DNA of 64,000 nt from Lingula anatina. Its lineage: Eukaryota; Brachiopoda; Lingulata; Lingulida; Lingulidae. Positions 11,301-23,015 of the stretch are shown in pieces (the stretch's first letter is position 1; each line of letters starts with the position of its first letter). The notes under the pieces were generated by a model. That model did not search any database. It was not told the DNA's origin and saw only the letters and a program-made list of their open reading frames with translations. Location: NCBI RefSeq assembly GCF_001039355.2, contig NW_019775386.1, positions 128,510 to 192,509 of the forward strand. Reading direction: 5' to 3'. The position numbers were made by a program, and so were the translations under genes.

Positions 11301-13439
11301 CTCTAATTACTAAGCTTTAAGTGGGCAGTCATAACATTCTTGATAAGAGGAGGCTGATTTGACGCGGGAACTGTCGGAGCGCGCGGGGAAAACGGAGACC
11401 GTATGCCACTGATTTGTTGCGTATGGTGTAGTACTGTGGAGGGGGTGAGTGGGGGAGGGGGGCGAAGCATTCCCTCTGCCCCGGGGGAAGGGCTTGGCTG
11501 GGTGTGAAATGCATTTCTAATACACCTGTTGCCTTACAGTTGATAAGGTAATGGTTAGATTGAATGCGTATTCTGTGGTAGGGCTATGATTGTAGGCTGT
11601 AGTATTATATAGCATTTTGAATATAGTTGAGCTTTTAAATGTGTGGAATAAGAAAAGAATGCCTTGATTTTACCCGGCCGTTTCCATTGCCAGTATTCAA
11701 ATTCTTACTTCTTTCTTCTTTTTAAAATATTTTTTTCACCTTTTCTCAAAACAGTATTCAAGGTCAATTTTGTTTTTCCTTTCTTTTCCCTTTTTTAAAT
11801 GATCAAATGATTATTTTTTTCTATTAAAATATTTACGATAGTGCAAACTTCATTAAACCAGTGTAAACAATAGCTACGTAGAACAAGGCGGAGCAGCGTA
11901 CATCCCCGTCGCCATAGTACCACAGTAGCAGAGACTCCAGGGTTAGCGTACCGACCTGTAAATAAAGAGATCTGAACGAATGGATACAGAAAAAAGTCTG
12001 AAGAATTTAACAGGTCGACAATCCTGGAGAGATTCTCACGCTCTCAGCACGCGCCGTTCCCTGTGGACGGAAAGCATTTGGCTTGTGCCACGTGTTGAAC
12101 CCGCTCCTACCAATCTTTCGTTAAATCTCTGAGAGCTGAATCATCTGTGTTATTACAAGTAGGGAGGTGTGTTTAGACGGGAAGATATAAACCCAGACCG
12201 GTCCAGATCCAGACAAACAAATTAATGTTCGATTTATATGCATTGAAATAATTTTGGTTGTGGCAGCTCGAGAGTAATTTTTGACAAAATATTGCGACAA
12301 AATATTGACAAAATATTATGGTATCTTGTTTTTTCATTTGCCGTATTCTTAACACGTAACATGTTTAAAAAGACATGCCCGATAACACACACACGGTAGG
12401 TCTAAAAGAAATATGACGAAAAATTTCCGGGTAGTACAGGTTTCAAACTTTCACGTGCTATAAACTTTGGAGTGCTATAAAGGCTAGTTTTACAAAGAAC
12501 GAAGAAGAAAACTGTCGATTTAAAATGATCTCTTCAGTGGAATTTTCGCAACAAAAATTTACCCCATATATATTTATCAATAATTTTAAATAGTTATATT
12601 ATTGTCTCTTGTGTAAGGGTAATATAGAGGTAAAACAGTTCTAAAAAGACCATTGAGTGTCTACCAGGGTATTTATCATAAGCAAAAAATATTTTAAGTC
12701 TCTTTAGCTTTTCATTTTTCTTTATCAATACTGCTGGAGAAATGGGTAAATCTTTAAGCTTATCTGTCACACACACACACACACATATGCCAACAATATT
12801 GAAAAACACTGGCAAATATATTTGGTAGACACATGACGCATTTTAGTAATAACGTCACAGAAAGCCTCCCATGATAGAGAACCTTAACCATTTTAACTGA
12901 ACAGAGGCCGGACTTTCTGTTACAACGACCCTCAGTTTCGTTACACCGGCTTTGGTTTACCTTTGTGTGTGAACGCACCTCTAGTAGCGGCTAACAGGTG
13001 CCCCAAATACCGAGTTAGATCATGACGTCATTTTAGGAAGATTTCTCAAATTCATCAAAGAATTTCATCAGCTGTAAAAATAATTGCTAGGCTTCACCCC
13101 TTTCTTTTTCTTTCTATAAATGCATGTTAATGACAACGAAATCTTCCATGTTTGTTTTCAAACGCATGAAAGAAAATAATTGTATAATTAAAAAAAAGTA
13201 TATTTTAGAGAAATGCTAATAGGTAAAAACTCCAATATTCCATCTCACATAAACTGATTTAAAGATATTTCGAGACAACGAGAATAAAAGGAATCTAGAT
13301 TCACAGAGTTAACAGAGGGTAGTCTACGAAGTAGGACCACCGGTCATTTCACTTTGGACACTGTTAAATGCTTCGTTCTGGGGGGTGGCGGCGTTCCGTG
13401 TGTGGGAGACAGTGATAAAACTCGGTCTAATACTTTAAA
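11301..13439. other. No gene seen
   Basis: AT-rich; a short CA repeat at 12768. ORFs of 60-73 codons on the minus strand have no recognisable domain. Confidence 0.45.
12768..12785. repeat. (CA)n microsatellite
   Basis: Nine CA units. Confidence 0.9.
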
Positions 13440-13790
13440 GAGTTGAAGAGCATTTAATTAACACGGAAATTGTGTAATTGTCCAGACAGAGTGTAAAACA
13501 AGCCTGATCGCCCGAAACCACGCTTGCATCATCGGAGACGTAACTGGGGAGCAAGTAAGCGATATTTGCGGTCACCCTGCAGTGGCGGCCAAACTTATCT
13601 GATGACGGCCAGGAATAGAGGCAGTGTAAATATTGTGAGTTTTAATTAAAATGTTGGCCTGATTAGGGCTAATGAAAGATGGCAGAGAGATGCGAGTGAA
13701 ACTTGAAACTTTGGTGTCTGTGGATTCACACGGAGGACAGAGCCCAAATACTTTAACGGTCACTCGCGCTATTAGCTATCAATTCTCAGG
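13440..13790. other. Non-coding block with homeodomain-type motifs
   Basis: Contains ATTTAATTAACA, GTGTAATTGTC, TTTTAATTAAAA and GATTAGGGCTAATGA within a GC-richer background than its flanks. Suggestive of a conserved non-coding element but not supported by any comparison here. Confidence 0.25.
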
Positions 13791-16700
13791 CAATGGGACG
13801 AAAGAGTTGACATCCCGCGTCTGGTATAGACGGAAATGATTCCCCACTCTCTGAAGAAACTGAACGAGTAATTATTAAACATTACAAAAATAATTTTTAA
13901 AAAGAATCAATATTGCATTTGGAGATTAAATAAATGGTGTGGTCATTTAACGTTTCATTCTGAAATAGGAAAACAACGTTTTCATATTTCTTGATCTCCA
14001 AGTGCATGCACTACAAAACGAAAGAAATTAAGCGGTGGCAGAGAAATATTTTAACAATTACAAATCTTTAAAAACCTTCCTGGGTTAATTTTTTTCTGTC
14101 AGTTTTGAGTGAAAAACCGAAACGATTAATCTTCGACACATGTTAAGCGTTGTAAATAAATCTTCCTCGTTCGGTAAAAAGTTGGATTAATCACTTGCGA
14201 CTCTCTCTTGACTGCGGGCCCTTTGCGTTCTATTCTAAGACCAAACAATAACAGTTACAACAACAGAATAACAATCCGCCACTCGGGGTTGTTTGCCTAC
14301 TTCCATTGAAAACACACCGTGATAGATAAGAAAAATCGGAGATTTAGGAGCTACTCAGATTTGTCTGAAAAGGCTTTTATCGTTACCGGCACTCCGTGTC
14401 AGCGAGAGGAAACAGTAGTCACATTGTGGCTCGTGTTTTTCCATTTCTTTGTCATTTCCGACCCCGCTTCCGTACTGAGGAACACTTCAAACGCACTTGA
14501 GGCATAATCTACTGTGTGAAACCGAGAGACACTGATATATAATTGGGTGTAGAGATGGAGGAATTTTTGCTAACCAGGAGAGATTAATAAAAAAAGGGGA
14601 AAAATGAGGAAAAAATCAGAAGTCTGGCAGTGCAGAAAAAAAATACTGAGTGTAAAAGTCAGAACATAAATTATGGCGAAAAAACTACTTCAAAAAGTGA
14701 GAGAAAAAGTGCATTCTTGGTTTATGGAAATGCGTTATATTTGAAAAGCAAGAAACATCAAATGAACTTGTTTTGACACTAGATCATATTTTTTATTGTA
14801 AAAATTAAACTTACTTAAAACACAGCTTAAGGGCGGATGTTATTTGAAAGTGAAGACAAGTTGATATGAAATGAAAGAGAAATGTACTTCTTAAATGCAA
14901 AGAACACCGTGTGAAAAATCAGTCAACCCATCTTTAAGTATGCAAATAATTCACTTCATTGTTTTACTGTAAACAAAAACTAATTTTTTCCTAACTGAAA
15001 TACAAAACCTCAATCGCAAAGTTATAAAATAAATTATTGATGCGTTTATCTTCACGATCACTTGCTAGTGCCGTCCACAAAGTGCCCTTCACTTTGTAGC
15101 TTGGGGATATTAAACAATTTTCTTAATAATTGTGCTATCGAATTTATGTACCAGGCAACTGAACTCTACTTTTGTTCATCTTTACTTTCCGAAACTTTTT
15201 ATGGGAAACATATTCATTTTTGCTGTTATAACCCAATAGAAAATAAGGGAGAAAATTTTTAAAAAGAAGGAAAAAAAGAAAGAATGAAAGAAGTAAAAAA
15301 AAAAAAATCCAGTAAAAAACGCTCATCTTCGGTTAACTCTCGTGACATAATTTCGGATATTTTTTTCTTCCTTGACACTTTCCTCGACGCTTGTCACGGA
15401 CGAAATTTAAGACACACATAGTTTCGATAGTCTGCCTTCACGCTGGGATGTCGAAAATGCTTACGATAGAGGTGACGAAGCCAATTGAACCTCGGTATCT
15501 CTATATTATTAGATTTCATTTGTACAATGTGGCATGTCAGAGGGTATGCTGTTCAACGAAAAAGCAACGCCATCCTTTGTTTTTGTTTAATATTTTTGTT
15601 TAAAAGATATCGTCAAGGCATAATCAAATTTAGTTTATTCACAAAATTATGCCTAGCCTAAATTTGATGGAAAGCGGTAAAGCGAAACGCGGTAAGACTA
15701 AATTATACCGCGAAAGAACCACCACCAGAGCTGTTCCTATGGCCATTTTTTTGGCAATTAAAGATAAAGATATTAGAAAGAAGATACGTGTCAGAGGAGT
15801 CCATTTTGACACTCTAATTAACGCGTCAGTCGTCTTGCCATGGCGCATAGGTTTGGCGTCGTTGACTGTGACACGCGCCGGGAGACGAAAGTTGACACGC
15901 TCAGAACGTGCTGAGGCGGGGAAGATAAGACGTGAGTGAAAATTGGTCCACCTTATCACGTCATCAGCCCTAGGTTTGATTAAATGGGAAATGCTTGTGA
16001 AATTATCACATCCCTGATGGACTATCGTACTGTCTTAATGAAAGTGTGGAGAAACTCCGTATGATATGAAACTAGAAAAAATAATTATTGCAGAAAATGT
16101 GATATAAGAAAAGATGGAAAGATGGGGGCAGACAGAAGACAGTCCAGAAGCAGTGGGGAACGAAACAAACAAAAAAAAAACAACAACAACAAACATGTTA
16201 TTTTTGAATGTCATAGCACTTCCATATATCCGTGAAATACTAACAAATCAAAGTGATCGGTTGATCAATACAACGTCAATCACCCGTGCCTAAAAGTCGC
16301 GCGCAAACAAGGGGGCGTGGTTTACAAGCGAGCAGGGTGATAACTTGTCAAGCGTCACTTCTCCAGTCCCTGCCCCTCACCAAATACTCCAGAGTGTCCC
16401 GTTATCGTAGTACCCACTTGAAGTAAGCAGTGGGGACTGATAAAGTTTGCCAAATTACATGGTGTATTGATCCGTGGTGGAGAGATGTGTCATGGAAGGT
16501 CGTGAGAAAGACAAACAGAGCCGCGGATTCTTATGGGCCATGTCACAGTTGATGACGCAGCCCAAACCGGCTTACTTGGAGACCAACTTACGTACTGTTC
16601 ACAGAGGTCTTCATATGTCGTCTTCCATGACTTGTCAATAGAAACTGTTTTATGTGATGAGATGCCATCTGAATTCCGTTCTACCGGCAATGCCCTACCC

Positions 16701-18287
16701 CCGCCTCTTCCCCACTGGATAACACATTGGCAGTTAATACATGTTTTATATGGTGACTTGTTTGCAACACAAATCGTTTTACTACTCGATTTGTCTGAGC
16801 AAAGCCCAGTCAGACTCGTCTATGAATACCGTGGTTGTCCTAAAAGCATCACAACCAACATCAAAACAGTCCAAGACCCAATCAACCTTCAAGTCATTTC
16901 AATGAAACCCGATCGAAGTACCTATTGATGCCCAATAAGACTTTATTCGTCGGATAACTTTTTTAGTGAATAGCGATCGGTCATGCAGGGGTCAAGAAAT
17001 GGATTTGAAACGGTATCACTACAGAAACCAGAAAACAATACGCTATCATATATCTTATTACGTGTACGTTGAACTCTCAATGATGGGGAAGGAAGGGGGT
17101 CATGACGCTTGCTGATTTTTAATATTTTCCCTCACAAAATTTATTAATATTTCAGCTTTTATCATCGATATGGAATTGGACTGTAAGCCACTGAATGATT
17201 AAACGCACTGTTCCGAAGGGGAATGCATCAAAGCTTTTCCATATTGCGCTGCAAGCGTGTAACTTTTGATTCACTATTGTTGTCCTTTTCACGCCGGGTT
17301 CCCAATGTTTGATACTGGAATCGCTAGAGGGCACTTCACAATGAATGTTTTCATAATGAGATAAAAATCATGTATTTCCATGCCCGGAGGGTTTTTTCTA
17401 GCTATAGTGTTGACGAAAACGCGCATGACGCATGAATACGAAGAAAGTGATATCATTTTTCGTGGTATGCTTATGATTTTCTGACCCAGGTGAAAGTGTG
17501 ATTTAGCTGTTAAAAAACAATTATTTTGATATTTCAGCTGTGTACTTTTCCATTCCTGAGCTTTCTGAACTGCAGGAGAATTAATGTATGGATACGTTGT
17601 TTTTTTTTTGTCAATGTATGTTTCTGTAATAAGTAGCGGGGTTGTACAATGTACGTGCATTCACATTGCCCAAAAATCCATTGTCGAACTGCAAGGTTTC
17701 CCCAAAAAAATGGCCCGCGAAGAATATCTCATTCCTTATAAAGGAAGCACAACCGGTTCAAATGCAGATTTTGAGAGCGAGCGACATAAATCAGATAAAG
17801 CTTTTCTCAAGGTACCGTTTGAATTTCTAAGCATGAGTAAGACGCAACTCTGGATATATTTCTCAATTTCTAAATTTCAATGCTGGCCTTATGGTGCTGG
17901 GAAAGTAACCAGTTAACAAGGCAAAGATCGAGTGAACAGCAATCTAACATATCATTTCATTAAGTATGTGAATTTCAAATCGTTAATAACATTTTCTCTG
18001 TAGATTCCAGAAAGTCGAGTGCTGGGAACGACATGGGTAAAATGCAAAAACGGAGTGAGAAGGATCTGATATGTCATTTCACAGGACTATAGCAATGATA
18101 ACGGTTATGGGGAAAAGGGGACACGCATTATTTTCTGGTGTCTTATCTCAGTATTACGCAAATACAAACGGTTTATCCCACAGACAATGTTGTGATGCGA
18201 TCTTATCTTGTCTTAACAGCTATCCTATTAAACATTACTTAAGTTTATAAAGATAGGGACCCTGTAAAATGTTTTGTTTAAATCTTT
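13791..18287. other. No gene seen
   Basis: Non-coding. At 15617-15668 two inverted pairs interleave. ORFs of 96-131 codons (15649-15939 +, 15639-15959 -, 16533-16928 +, 17289-17660 -) lack domains and are not called. Confidence 0.4.
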
Positions 18288-20279
18288 TTCCCACGGTATA
18301 CTGCATTTGCAGTGTTGTTTATGAATGAAAATTTATTGAAATGAGGAATAAGTAGAGCTTCAACAAAATATAGCGCATTTCGTTTTCTGTGTGAAAAACG
18401 TTTCTCAAACTGGATTCTTACATTTCTGTTTCACTTCAGACATTTGCAGAATCAACTGAATGTAATGTTTTAAATCAAAATGTTTTAATGACATCGATGA
18501 CGAAATAAAATTTTGGCATAACGGGAATCGCCCACAACAACAACAACAGAAAAATTCTCATTATTTTGAACTATTTTTGAATAGATCACATACCGGAGAA
18601 ACACGCTTAATCTATTTTCTTTACAAAGTTGTCTTAAAAAAGAAAGTCCCGGAACTATCGCGTCATTTTTTTATCCCGGATTTTAATGCCTCGTATCTTA
18701 CCGGTGACGCATACTTTGAGAGGAGAGACAGCAACGTAATTAAAAAAAAGCACAGCGGTGAGGCATCGAGTTTTTACGAAAAACGGAAAATGTGAGTGTC
18801 GACAGTAGTTGTTTATCAACAAAATGAAAATTCTCATTTTTTTGCGGGTAACTCTAGCTTAAAGAGGAAGTATTTAGGTAATTTAGATTAAGGTTGCGAC
18901 GAACAAATAAAACGGTGACAATAGTAAAATATAAGAAAACCCGGCATTTTAGATACAAAGAAATCAAATGGGTGGGGGTGGGGGGGGGGGGGGAGGAAAA
19001 TGTCAACGTGTCATTTGCCGATCCTTGCTGTTTGTTGACAGGTAATACAAGCACTGTAGATAATATAAGATTACCGGTTAAGCACTTCTCACTACTTCCT
19101 GTCTCTTAACTATAAATTATTATGGCTGCCAACTTAACAAAAAAGTTTTGGTTGATCACGCAATGCGAATTGACAGTAACAAACATAACGAAACTCAAAA
19201 TAAGAAGTCGCATTGTTTTTTTTTCACTTTGTTTGCTATTGACTGAAATCAGGGAATTAAAGTCAGGAATAAACTAGTCAATTTTCTTCGTTTCTATGTT
19301 TTTTTTTCTTTTGTAAGCGGAAAGCTGAACATCCTGTTTCAACGGAATTAGAATTTATATGTGGGAATTTCCACTTCTTCGTATTTCAAGTGGCCGGAGA
19401 AGGGTGTAAAACTGCACGTCCCCTTTCTTCCCCTCTGGTCTCGTGCTTAGAACGTTTTATGTAGAAATAATTAAAAACGGTAACCTCGACACTTTGGCGA
19501 TCAACTGTAAATGGGATCTTTCCTTTATGTACAAGAATCTGAAACTGGCACTATCAAAACCTGGCATATGGGCTAATAATACCGAATCTCAGCATCATTT
19601 TTCTTTATGTTTTGATTTCTTTTTTCTTTATTTTTTGCATGTGCAGCGTGCTGTCCCGTCAATCCATCAGCGGTGCTGCCAAGGTGTTGTGGCAGTTAAA
19701 CATTAATCATTTTGCCTCGCGCTTTAAGATGTACAGGTGTGCTGGCAACAGTGACACACAATGATTGGGGGAGAGGCGGAGGGGAAAACAAAAATTCTAA
19801 ATTCTTATGAAAACACCTAGGGGCATATGACAATAATGTTGCTTGGAATAGATATAGGACATTCAAATTTGAATTCCATATGTATTTGGAACAAAATATA
19901 TGTATTCCTTCTTTAGATATTGAAACATATAGATTGATAAAATATGGGTGAAGGAGTAGAAAGATGTACATGTAGTGTGAGTAAATAATCATAATTTGTA
20001 TACGTTTAAAAAGTGCCATAAAAGTTTCAAAATGCCTTTTTGTTTTCGGAACTAATTTGAATGTTAATACAAAACATCCATTTATAATTTGCGTTGAAAA
20101 CTCGCAGGTGTTTTTTATGACACTGTTTCAAAGACATACATTATTTGCATACAAAATGCAGGTACAACATTGAACATTTCAGTTTTGCAATGTTCAGCAA
20201 TCTCCCTCCTATTATATAACTCTTCTCTTTTGGCCTCCCCTTAAAAACTGTCTCAAAATCTTCAGGTGGTTTATTTACC
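18288..20279. other. HES upstream region, no gene
   Basis: No coding signal. Holds further CSL-type sites at 18288-18295 (CGTGGGAA on the minus strand) and 19360-19367 (TGTGGGAA, + strand), and a G-rich run at 18970-18994. Short AT-rich ORFs here have no recognisable domain. Confidence 0.5.
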
Positions 20280-20291
20280 TCTGAAGCCACT

Positions 20292-20299
20292 TTCCCACG
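20292..20299 (-). promoter_or_regulatory. CSL/Su(H) site, CGTGGGAA
   Basis: Reads TTCCCACG on the + strand, i.e. the high-affinity CSL (RBPJ, Su(H)) core CGTGGGAA on the minus strand, about 500 bp before the HES start. The 11 bases TTTCCCACGGT are repeated exactly at 18287-18297. It fits Notch control of HES; binding is inferred. Confidence 0.6.
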
Positions 20300-20465
20300 G
20301 TTTGAACGGGAGATTACGATCTCAGCACACAAAAGCATGGGTGTGCGTGTGTCGTGTTCAGTCGCGGGCCTCTCTACCTTCTTTTGTGTGTCGGTATGCT
20401 TTATTATGCTTTATCACCCTTGCCCATGTTGACAGAGCAGGCTTGGGACTCGAGGGGGCGGGGTT

Positions 20466-20473
20466 TTCCCACA
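20466..20473 (-). promoter_or_regulatory. CSL/Su(H) site, TGTGGGAA
   Basis: TTCCCACA on the + strand, about 330 bp before the HES start codon and in the same orientation as the sites at 20292 and 20689. It matches the relaxed YRTGRGAA consensus. No head-to-head partner at the 15-17 bp spacing of a paired SPS was seen. Confidence 0.5.
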
Positions 20474-20576
20474 CACTCACACAAAGACAGGTCGCGTGTA
20501 CGCAATTATTAGTGCGCCTCTCGAGACGGTGATTGACAGCTGGTTCGGTGGTGTGAACCAATCAGATTGCCTTTGC

Positions 20577-20582
20577 CACGCG
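20577..20582 (+). promoter_or_regulatory. Class C box CACGCG, possible HES autorepression site
   Basis: CACGCG between the two CCAAT boxes; a second copy in reverse orientation is at 20493-20498. HES proteins are known to bind class C/N boxes and repress their own promoters, so both are candidate feedback sites. Six-base motifs are weak evidence alone. Confidence 0.4.
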
Positions 20583-20688
20583 ACGTCGCCGCATGAAGTG
20601 GTTTCAAGGCCTCTGATTGGTTGGTTGTATCGAAATCGCAGCACATACCGACAGACGGTGAGTATAAGATCTTGGTTAAGTTCACATT

Positions 20689-20696
20689 TTCCCACA
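20689..20696 (-). promoter_or_regulatory. CSL/Su(H) site near the HES transcription start
   Basis: TTCCCACA about 25 bases downstream of the TATA-like element, so it should sit on or next to the start of transcription. That is closer than the upstream SPS of vertebrate Hes1. Matches YRTGRGAA. Confidence 0.5.
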
Positions 20697-20799
20697 CTCT
20701 GAGATTCTTGTACTTAAAACACTGCTGGAATTTTAAGATCGACTCTTCAAGAAGGATATAGCATTATATCATATTGGATAGCTACAGATTCATTGCAAA

Positions 20800-22829
20800 A
20801 TGGCTGAAAAAGGCTCAACTTTACTTTCATCCTCGGCTTCTCATGCTCGCAGGGTAAGTTTGATATTTTGATACTTGTTTTCATATTATGATATTTTGTT
20901 TACTTTTAAACACTTGCAGCAATGATGATTTGTTGTGACTGAAAGAAACTTCTTATGTACATATTGAAATTTTGTTGTATTTTAAATGTTACATTTTATC
21001 TTTTGCAGACTAACAAACCTTTGATGGAAAAACGCAGACGTCAAAGAATTAATGAATGTTTAACAGAGTTGAAAGCCCTTGTGCTGCAGGCAATGCAAAG
21101 AGATGTAAGTATCCCTCTTTATATACGACACAAATTGAAGCCACCCGATAGTTTAGAATAAACATTTTCCGACTTGAAAACTAAACAAACTTAGAAAGTT
21201 ATTGAGACAGCGAAAATTTGCTGTAAAATGAGACGTCTTAAAAAGTAAAACCTCGGGGTTAGAAAAAAAAAACGCAATTCGGGAGACGACAAGCTTTGAT
21301 TGCAGACGACAACTCTGATTAAGTTTGGAGAACAATGTATCTTTATTCAACTAACCACTTCTTAAAGTTAGAATTAATGAAATTTGACAAAGTGTGGCCA
21401 GCACGTGACTGAAAATTCCTTAGGTTGCTTTAATGCGGTTCGTTCCCACGCTCTCGAAGCAGACGATGCTTTAACTTTCGCAACGGGTCACTAGCAGGAC
21501 ACGCGCCAGCAGACGCGAGGGGGCGCTGGGGTCAACTTAACGAGTGACAACACAACACGACAACACGCAGTCGGTTGAGATTAATTTCTTTCGGGATGTT
21601 TTTTGTTAAAAGGGCATTCGTTGACTACTGTTCAATGTATTCGTTGATCGTTACTGAATTTTCCAACTACTGTCGAGTACATTTTTTCATATTTTTATGT
21701 TTTGGGTTTGTGTTTATGTTTTATTTCTTTGTTTTTACAGACGTCTCGGTATTCCAAGTTGGAGAAAGCAGACATTTTAGAAATGACGGTGAAACATCTG
21801 AGAAGCATTCAAAGACAACAAATGGCAGGTAAGAGAATATAGTCAAAATGTGTCGTTAATCAACCAAATTTACATGATGCTTATATTTCAATTAGCAAAC
21901 TTGTCCGGTGATTTATGCAATTTGGTACTACATTTGAATATGTCTACTAGTTTATGTGACGGTGTTGTCTTTTTGAATTTTGGCTTGAGGATTTTTTTCT
22001 TATGTTGTTTTGTTTATCTTCTTCAGCTGCTGTCACCAGTGACCCAAGCGTGCTAGGAAAGTATAGAGCGGGCTTCAATGAATGTGCCAACGAGGTGACG
22101 CGTTACATGCGTTCTATTGACGGAATTAACGAGGACGTCCGCCTGCACCTCCTGAACCACCTCGCCTCCTGCGCATACAAAGTCAACCAAGTCACGCCAT
22201 CAGAGACGTCATCGTCTGCGTCAACCGTGCAGCAGACGATCACAGCTCCACAGACAATAGCAGCGCCGCAGCAACCACAACCGCAAACTCTCCAGCCAAT
22301 CCACGTTCAGATTCCAAGCGCTTCCCAGTTTACCACCGTGACGACGCCGAGTATGTTGCCATGTCAACCACAGCAAACTCAGCAACAGCCTACCGTCTCA
22401 TGCCCTCAAAATGGACTAGTTCAGTCGAACATCACTGGATCATTCCAACTCATTCCAGGCACGCTTCCAAATGGACAGGTGGCATATATTCTGCAAAGCC
22501 CCAGCCAAATTCAAAATGGACAGTTGCTACAACAGCAATCCAATGTTATAAGCCCAGTAAATAATGTCACTGCCATGCCCATCGTTTTGCAAACATCACC
22601 GAACGTGCAGCAGCAGCAGGGACAACAACAGTTGCAGACGACTTCTCCCACCGTCTTGAACATTCCCACAATGCACCAGCTCAGTCCCGCTCAGCAGCAG
22701 AAGCAGACAACAGTTGAATCTGGTTTGGCGCCACTGACAAACTTTTGTAAAGTTGATGGAAACAACAATGGACATAGTTTTGTAAACGCTGAGCTCAACA
22801 GAAATGACAGAATGTGGAGACCATGGTGA
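20800..22829 (+). CDS. hes: HES-family bHLH-Orange transcriptional repressor (4 exons)
   Basis: Exons are 20800-20853, 21009-21104, 21741-21828 and 22027-22829; introns of 155, 636 and 198 bp all obey GT-AG. The joined frame gives 346 residues. Residues 17-34 are the basic region, with the family-typical proline at 22 ([13 protein letters not shown]). The helix-loop-helix runs to about residue 77 ([16 protein letters not shown]). The Orange domain spans about 88-130 ([12 protein letters not shown]). A Gln/Pro/Thr-rich linker follows, and the protein ends in WRPW (343-346), the Groucho/TLE recruiting tetrapeptide. Intron positions (before the KP motif, after QRD, after QMA) match those known for vertebrate Hes1. 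The start ATG has A at -3 and lies ahead of the basic region. Known family role: nuclear repressor acting downstream of Notch on N/class C boxes. It most resembles the HES1/HES4 type; exact orthology is not determined. The leader before the basic region is short, 16 residues. Confidence 0.97.
21443..21450 (-). promoter_or_regulatory. Intronic CSL site, CGTGGGAA
   Basis: In HES intron 2 (21105-21740), reads TTCCCACG followed by CT, giving AGCGTGGGAA on the minus strand. The same 10 bases occur in the distal blocks at 11199 and 48762. The intron around it is locally GC-rich (about 21400-21560), unlike introns 1 and 3, which suggests a regulatory element. Confidence 0.45.
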
Positions 22830-22993
22830 AATACTTTTTTTTCACATTCACGGACTTTTCGTCTCATTTCGGACATTTTCGTCCAACTTCGACATTGCCA
22901 TGACACTTTGCAACTGGTTGCAAGAGAATTTTTCATTTATACATATATATTTTTATTTCATTAAAGAAAGAAGCTTAACTTTATATTGTTTTC

Positions 22994-22999
22994 AATAAA
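22994..22999 (+). terminator. HES polyadenylation signal AATAAA
   Basis: Canonical AATAAA 165 bases after the HES stop codon; a weaker ATTAAA is at 22960-22965. The short 3' UTR (22830 to about 23015) is U-rich, with runs of U and AUUUA-like sequence, as expected for an unstable HES message. Confidence 0.75.
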
Positions 23000-23015
23000 A
23001 GATGAACGGTTTTCT

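Larger units (their letters stand above)
20280..20799 (+). promoter_or_regulatory. HES promoter and 5' leader
   Basis: The stretch before the HES start codon has a compact promoter look. A CCAAT box lies at 20558-20564 and an inverted one at 20614-20620; a TATA-like element (TATAAG) lies at 20663-20668, which would place transcription start near 20,690-20,700 and give a leader of about 100 bases. Three CSL-type sites (20292, 20466, 20689) and two CACGCG boxes (20493-20498 on the minus strand, 20577-20582) lie within it. Transcription start is inferred, not observed. The region is richer in G+C than its surroundings. Confidence 0.75.

Noticed and set aside
15639-15959. Overlapping ORFs of about 100 codons on both strands, with a donor-like GTGAGTG at 15932
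   Set aside because: Both strands are equally open and neither product resembles a known protein; the donor-like sequence alone is weak.
16533-16928. 131-codon + strand ORF
   Set aside because: Longest single-frame ORF outside HES but no domain, no splice context and no conserved motif.
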